A stretch of DNA of 9,905 nucleotides, from NCBI GenBank assembly GCA_902767455.1, contig CACXHH010000030.1, positions 1-9,905 of the forward strand. The letters are read 5' to 3'. Positions 6,187-9,905 of the stretch are shown here, piece by piece. Under the pieces are notes generated by a model, which saw only the letters and a list, made by a program, of their open reading frames with translations, was not told the origin of the DNA and did not search any database. This stretch comes from an uncultured Eubacteriales bacterium (lineage in GTDB: Bacteria; Bacillota; Clostridia; Christensenellales; Borkfalkiaceae). Position numbers and translations under genes: made by a program. Each line of letters opens with the position of its first letter. The first letter of the stretch is position 1.

Positions 6187-9100
6187 AGTAGTTATCAAAA
6201 GCTTTATAGTCGGACTTTCGCTTATTCTTGCCGCGTTCGTTGCTTTTTCTTTTACGACGGCGCAATCAAAGACCGCGCACGCTCTAGACCTTAATACCGT
6301 TTACTTTGCCGTGTCTGACGTAAACGCTTCAAACGATACGGGGCTGGTGTATTCGGAAATAATCGCGTCGGGTACCCCGGGCGACGTCGTTACCGTCGTC
6401 TACCACACGGAAGGCGGAACGGCTATACCCAACGTCGACTATAAAAGCGTTTCAAATACGGCTGCGCTTACTATCGGTCAGGACGGAAAAGCTTCCTATA
6501 CGGTGGCGATAAAGTGTCTGAACGGCGCGACGGACAGAGAAAAACTGCGCGTAACGTCGGGCGGCGAAACGTACGGAAGATATTTCAATTTGGTTATCGA
6601 CAGCGCGCAAAACGCCGTCGTAGACAGTAGCAAAGACGATTGCCGTTGCTTCTTGACTTACGAGAGCGCAGTGAGCGCTACGACGGGCGTAATAGTCGAT
6701 TCTATCGGCAGCTCGCGCGAAGTTGCGTATTTTGACGATTACGAACTCATGCAATCGTTGTTCCACGGCGGCAAGGGCAACCTTGACGGCAGAAAGACGT
6801 GGAAGTCCTGGAACAGCGGAGTTTCGTTCGTAAACGATACGACCACGCGTTGGCTCAACGCCTTCGTAAACCCCGGTTTTGCGACCGCGTACGGCTCTTA
6901 TCTTATAAGATACGTCGATAACTCCGATTACCACTCTTCGACGGATATCTATACGCTCGCCGGCAATAAAGAGATGATGTCGAAATACGACGGCGCGGAT
7001 AAGGACACCCCGGGGCTGTATCTGTATCTCGGTTTCGAGCCTAAAAGAAGCGCCTTAGGGATGTTAGACAACGCCGATAAACTCAACGGGCGCGCGATGT
7101 ATCTTATAAGCATCGGAAAAGATCCCAACGACGAAGACGGCGATTATATTCAGGTAAATAGCAGTAAAGTTTCTCCATACCATAAGAAAGTTTACTGGTT
7201 GCAACACGGCAACACCTGGTACGCGAAAGACGATTCCATCACCGATTCGGTATTCTATAAAATAGATCCGTACGAAGGCGTTCTCGACAACGGGCTTGCT
7301 ATCTGGAACAAGAACAGGGAAGTCGATATCGAGTTCAGGGATCTTTGGTTCTTTATGACTCTTATCGACGACACGGCTCCTACTGTTTTAGGACAGTACG
7401 TTGACGATTCGACGTTTGCCAAAGACGGCAAACTCCGCTTCTATATCCGTTTCAGCGAACCCGTATACGCTTCGAAAACGAACGGCGCGGGAGAGCGGCG
7501 CTCTATCACGTTAAAGATAAACAATCTTTCAAAGCCGTATTACGCCGATTACGTGGAAGGCAATTATACCGACACTCTCGTCTACGAGATGAGCGCCGAA
7601 GACGTTCCGTATACGAATATCACTTCTATAAGATATCAGCTTCCCACTGACGATATAGGGGATATGGCGTACAATCTGAACTCTTACAAAGTCGTGGAAA
7701 ACAACAAGGTCCGCGATACTAACGTTTTAAGAGAGTTCACGATGCTCAACGGACCTATCAACTATTTCAAACCTAACCTTACCATCGATAAAGACAGTTC
7801 GCTGTCAGAGAAAAACATCTACAATCTGATGTTATCGATAAACGCCGACGAAAAGGCGGAAGGCGCTATCTACTACGAGTGGAGCGATAGCAACGATAAG
7901 AAAAACGCAACTTCCGCCGAAGCTTATAAAAATTCTTACGTTTTGACGGAAGAAGATTCGGGCTCGTTCGGCGTAACGCTCGTAAAGGACGAGAACGCCG
8001 GGATATACAGCGGAACGTACTATCTGCACGCGCTTGCCGTATCGCCTTACGGGCTTAAAGATTATAAGTATTTCGGGCCGTATAAACTCGACGGCGATCC
8101 GCCTGTCGTTTCGTTTTCCGCCCCTACCAACGAACTCAAAACAAAGACTTTTGAACTCGTCAACGCAAAGACGACGGGCGCGGGCGTTTCAAACGTTTCC
8201 CTCGTCGCTACCTTCACGGACGCGTACGGAAAACGGCAGACGTCAAAGCGCTTTCTTCTCGCAAACGGCGAAAGGACGACGGCGCTATTTAACGTGGTGA
8301 CCGAAAACGAAAGGTATCTGTATACTTCGAGTATAGACGATAGTCTTTCGACCGAACTCGACGAGTTCGTTCTCGATATGCTCGGCGACGGCGTAAGGCT
8401 TGACGTAAACTTGTATTTCGTCGTCGAGGACAGCGCGGGCAACAAGAGCGAAACGAACGCTTTGCGCGTCGTATACGACAAGAGAGACGTGTTCAAAGTG
8501 GACGTCGATTTCCCGTCCGATCAGGGCTACGCTTTGATAACCGATATCAAAACGACGTACGAAGCTTACGATATTTCGGGCGTAAAAACGGCGGAAGGCA
8601 AAGGCGTTAAGATCACCGTAAAAGATGACGACAGAAACCAGATAATTCCCGATGAAACGGCGTTCAGCGTAACGGTCAACGGAACGGACGAGTATTTTGC
8701 CCGAACGAGCGATCCCTACACAGTTATAATAGGCGATCTTACCGCTGGCTTTTACGAACTTATCCCGACCATTTCGGGCGAAACGGGCGGAAGTATCGTC
8801 AATCTCGTTTCAAACCCCATCCGCTTCTATTTTACGAACGGTAAGCGGGACGACACGGAAAACAAGACGCGCGCGCAGGGAAATCTCGTGCTTACGAATA
8901 AAGTATTCCGTATCGGCGACGCAAGATACTATTTTATGGATTCGACCGATTCGGGCGTCCGTAACCACCTTTACGGCGCGACGTACGATCCGACGCTGAA
9001 CAGGTACGACGGCGGCGCTTTTGCTCCTGCGTTTTCAAGCAGTATCGAAGCCAAAAAGTACGTCAGGTTTATGGAGTATCAGGACTTGTATCTCGTGCGT

Positions 9101-9905
9101 ATCACGGCGAACATGGCGAGCCTTCTCAACAGTAACTCGGGCTCCACGACGTATATGAAGGCGGCGGGCGAAACTACTTCCGCGCAGGAAGGACAGCTTT
9201 GGATAAGGTACAAGAGAAGCACCTGGACCACGGCTTCAAACGCTTACGGCTGGGCGTATTACTATTACGGTAACGGCTCCATAGAAAACGGCATAAATAT
9301 CAGCGCGCTGTCGGCAAATCTTAAAGACGCGATAGATAAGGTCGTAAACCGTATCGTGTCCGCGGGCGAAAACGTTTATCTCGTCGGCGAAGAAGACCTT
9401 GACCGCGTTACGGGCGCGCCCTATCTTGCTCCTTCGCAGATACACGTCGGGTACGAAACGGCTGAACGCACCAAAACGGGTATAACTTACGTCGATAACC
9501 CGACTTACGAAGGCGACGTCAATATCTATAAAAACAAAGTCGTCGTCGGAGATGACGAATACCCGCTCGCTACTAATCTCGTTCTCACGAAGAACGAAAA
9601 TACCGAACTGTATTTCAGATACGGCGAGGCGGCTAAGTGGTCGAAGATAAACGTCACGGACGGTCAACGCCTATCCGAAGCGTTGAAAGGCAACGCAAGC
9701 GGTATATATACCGTTCGCGAATACGGCGATTTCGGCGTATGCGAGTTCAAGGTTTATCTTGACTTTACTTTGCCCACGCTTGAACTTACCATAAACGACG
9801 AGCGGCAGGTGCTTGACGGCACGGTGCTCAATCTTTCGGGCGTAAGCGCCACGTTCACGGGGCTTTACGGCGAGATAGACGAACTTGCGTACGTAGCCGT
9901 TTACA
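6176..9905 (+). CDS. Giant exported protein with Calx-beta-like and Ig-like domains (3' partial)
   Basis: The frame is open from ATG 6176 to the window end: 1,243 codons without a stop, C terminus unseen. Residues 1-36 form a Sec signal peptide: basic KNKVVIK, a hydrophobic core (9-26) and an AHA cleavage site before Leu37. Residues 40-142 resemble a Calx-beta domain, including TEGGTAIPNVDY (78-89) and a regular strand pattern. Residues 143-397 are an unrecognised, Trp/Tyr-rich globular segment. DDTAPTVL (398-405) opens an Ig-like domain of the bacterial SbsA type (FYIRFSEPVYA). Further Ig-like boundaries of the D-x-x-P type appear at LDGDPPVVSF (638-647) and DFTLPTLEL (1196-1204). Residues about 880-1190 match nothing I know. 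No protease, glycosidase or toxin motif is evident. The likely role is a surface adhesin or matrix protein; anchoring (sortase motif, S-layer or cell-wall repeats) would be at the missing end. It is co-translated with the coupling ATPase. Because it has a Sec signal, it is probably not the ATPase's substrate. Confidence 0.88.
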   Translation, partial: MKNKVVIKSFIVGLSLILAAFVAFSFTTAQSKTAHALDLNTVYFAVSDVNASNDTGLVYSEIIASGTPGDVVTVVYHTEGGTAIPNVDYKSVSNTAALTIGQDGKASYTVAIKCLNGATDREKLRVTSGGETYGRYFNLVIDSAQNAVVDSSKDDCRCFLTYESAVSATTGVIVDSIGSSREVAYFDDYELMQSLFHGGKGNLDGRKTWKSWNSGVSFVNDTTTRWLNAFVNPGFATAYGSYLIRYVDNSDYHSSTDIYTLAGNKEMMSKYDGADKDTPGLYLYLGFEPKRSALGMLDNADKLNGRAMYLISIGKDPNDEDGDYIQVNSSKVSPYHKKVYWLQHGNTWYAKDDSITDSVFYKIDPYEGVLDNGLAIWNKNREVDIEFRDLWFFMTLIDDTAPTVLGQYVDDSTFAKDGKLRFYIRFSEPVYASKTNGAGERRSITLKINNLSKPYYADYVEGNYTDTLVYEMSAEDVPYTNITSIRYQLPTDDIGDMAYNLNSYKVVENNKVRDTNVLREFTMLNGPINYFKPNLTIDKDSSLSEKNIYNLMLSINADEKAEGAIYYEWSDSNDKKNATSAEAYKNSYVLTEEDSGSFGVTLVKDENAGIYSGTYYLHALAVSPYGLKDYKYFGPYKLDGDPPVVSFSAPTNELKTKTFELVNAKTTGAGVSNVSLVATFTDAYGKRQTSKRFLLANGERTTALFNVVTENERYLYTSSIDDSLSTELDEFVLDMLGDGVRLDVNLYFVVEDSAGNKSETNALRVVYDKRDVFKVDVDFPSDQGYALITDIKTTYEAYDISGVKTAEGKGVKITVKDDDRNQIIPDETAFSVTVNGTDEYFARTSDPYTVIIGDLTAGFYELIPTISGETGGSIVNLVSNPIRFYFTNGKRDDTENKTRAQGNLVLTNKVFRIGDARYYFMDSTDSGVRNHLYGATYDPTLNRYDGGAFAPAFSSSIEAKKYVRFMEYQDLYLVRITANMASLLNSNSGSTTYMKAAGETTSAQEGQLWIRYKRSTWTTASNAYGWAYYYYGNGSIENGINISALSANLKDAIDKVVNRIVSAGENVYLVGEEDLDRVTGAPYLAPSQIHVGYETAERTKTGITYVDNPTYEGDVNIYKNKVVVGDDEYPLATNLVLTKNENTELYFRYGEAAKWSKINVTDGQRLSEALKGNASGIYTVREYGDFGVCEFKVYLDFTLPTLELTINDERQVLDGTVLNLSGVSATFTGLYGEIDELAYVAVY

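Noticed and set aside
9236..9667. Open frame of 143 codons on the minus strand
   Set aside because: Antisense to the giant exported protein, whose frame is continuous here; no ribosome binding site or domain evidence.
6176..9905. Giant exported protein as a polymorphic toxin or the substrate of the coupling ATPase
   Set aside because: No toxin domain is visible, the C terminus is outside the window, and a Sec signal peptide argues for export by the general pathway.
1..9905. CRISPR array, tRNA or rRNA genes, insertion sequence, integrase or attachment site
   Set aside because: No regularly spaced identical short repeats, structural RNA-like segments, transposase motifs or flanking terminal repeats were seen; nearly all of the window is coding in one strand.

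Overview
The window looks like part of a Gram-positive, Clostridia-like bacterium, probably uncultured. The clues are a response regulator with a SARP-like winged-helix domain, a Firmicutes-style VirD4/TraG coupling ATPase, strong AGGA/GGAGG ribosome binding sites and large Sec-exported beta-rich surface proteins. The taxonomy is inferred from protein style only. All supported genes lie on the + strand, and there is no gene-free stretch longer than about 160 bases.

Layout: (1) 2-661, the 3' part of a response-regulator gene (receiver domain followed by a winged-helix DNA-binding domain). (2) 662-816, an intergenic region with a 9-bp direct repeat at 11-bp spacing, then a perfect 11-bp inverted repeat followed by seven T's. 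The inverted repeat is a terminator for the regulator, and the region may also be the control region of the next operon. (3) 817-3717, a predicted lipoprotein of about 966 residues built from roughly ten MBG/YDG-type Ig-like repeats. (4) 3721-6186, an 821-residue membrane-anchored VirD4/TraG-family type IV coupling ATPase with intact Walker A and B motifs. (5) 6176 to the window end, the first 1,243 codons of a very large exported protein with a signal peptide, a Calx-beta-like N-terminal domain and several Ig-like segments. This last frame is open to the end of the window.

Genes 3-5 are tightly packed (3-nt gap, then an 11-nt overlap), so they are almost certainly one operon. A DNA-translocation ATPase placed between two big surface proteins is the most unusual thing here. 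A reasonable inference is a cell-surface/conjugation module: the ATPase would feed DNA or protein to a type IV secretion channel encoded elsewhere, while the lipoprotein and the giant protein form stalks or adhesins on the outer face of the cell, perhaps to stabilise cell contact. No relaxase, VirB4, VirB6, integrase, attachment site or origin of transfer is visible, so whether this is a mobile element cannot be decided from the window.
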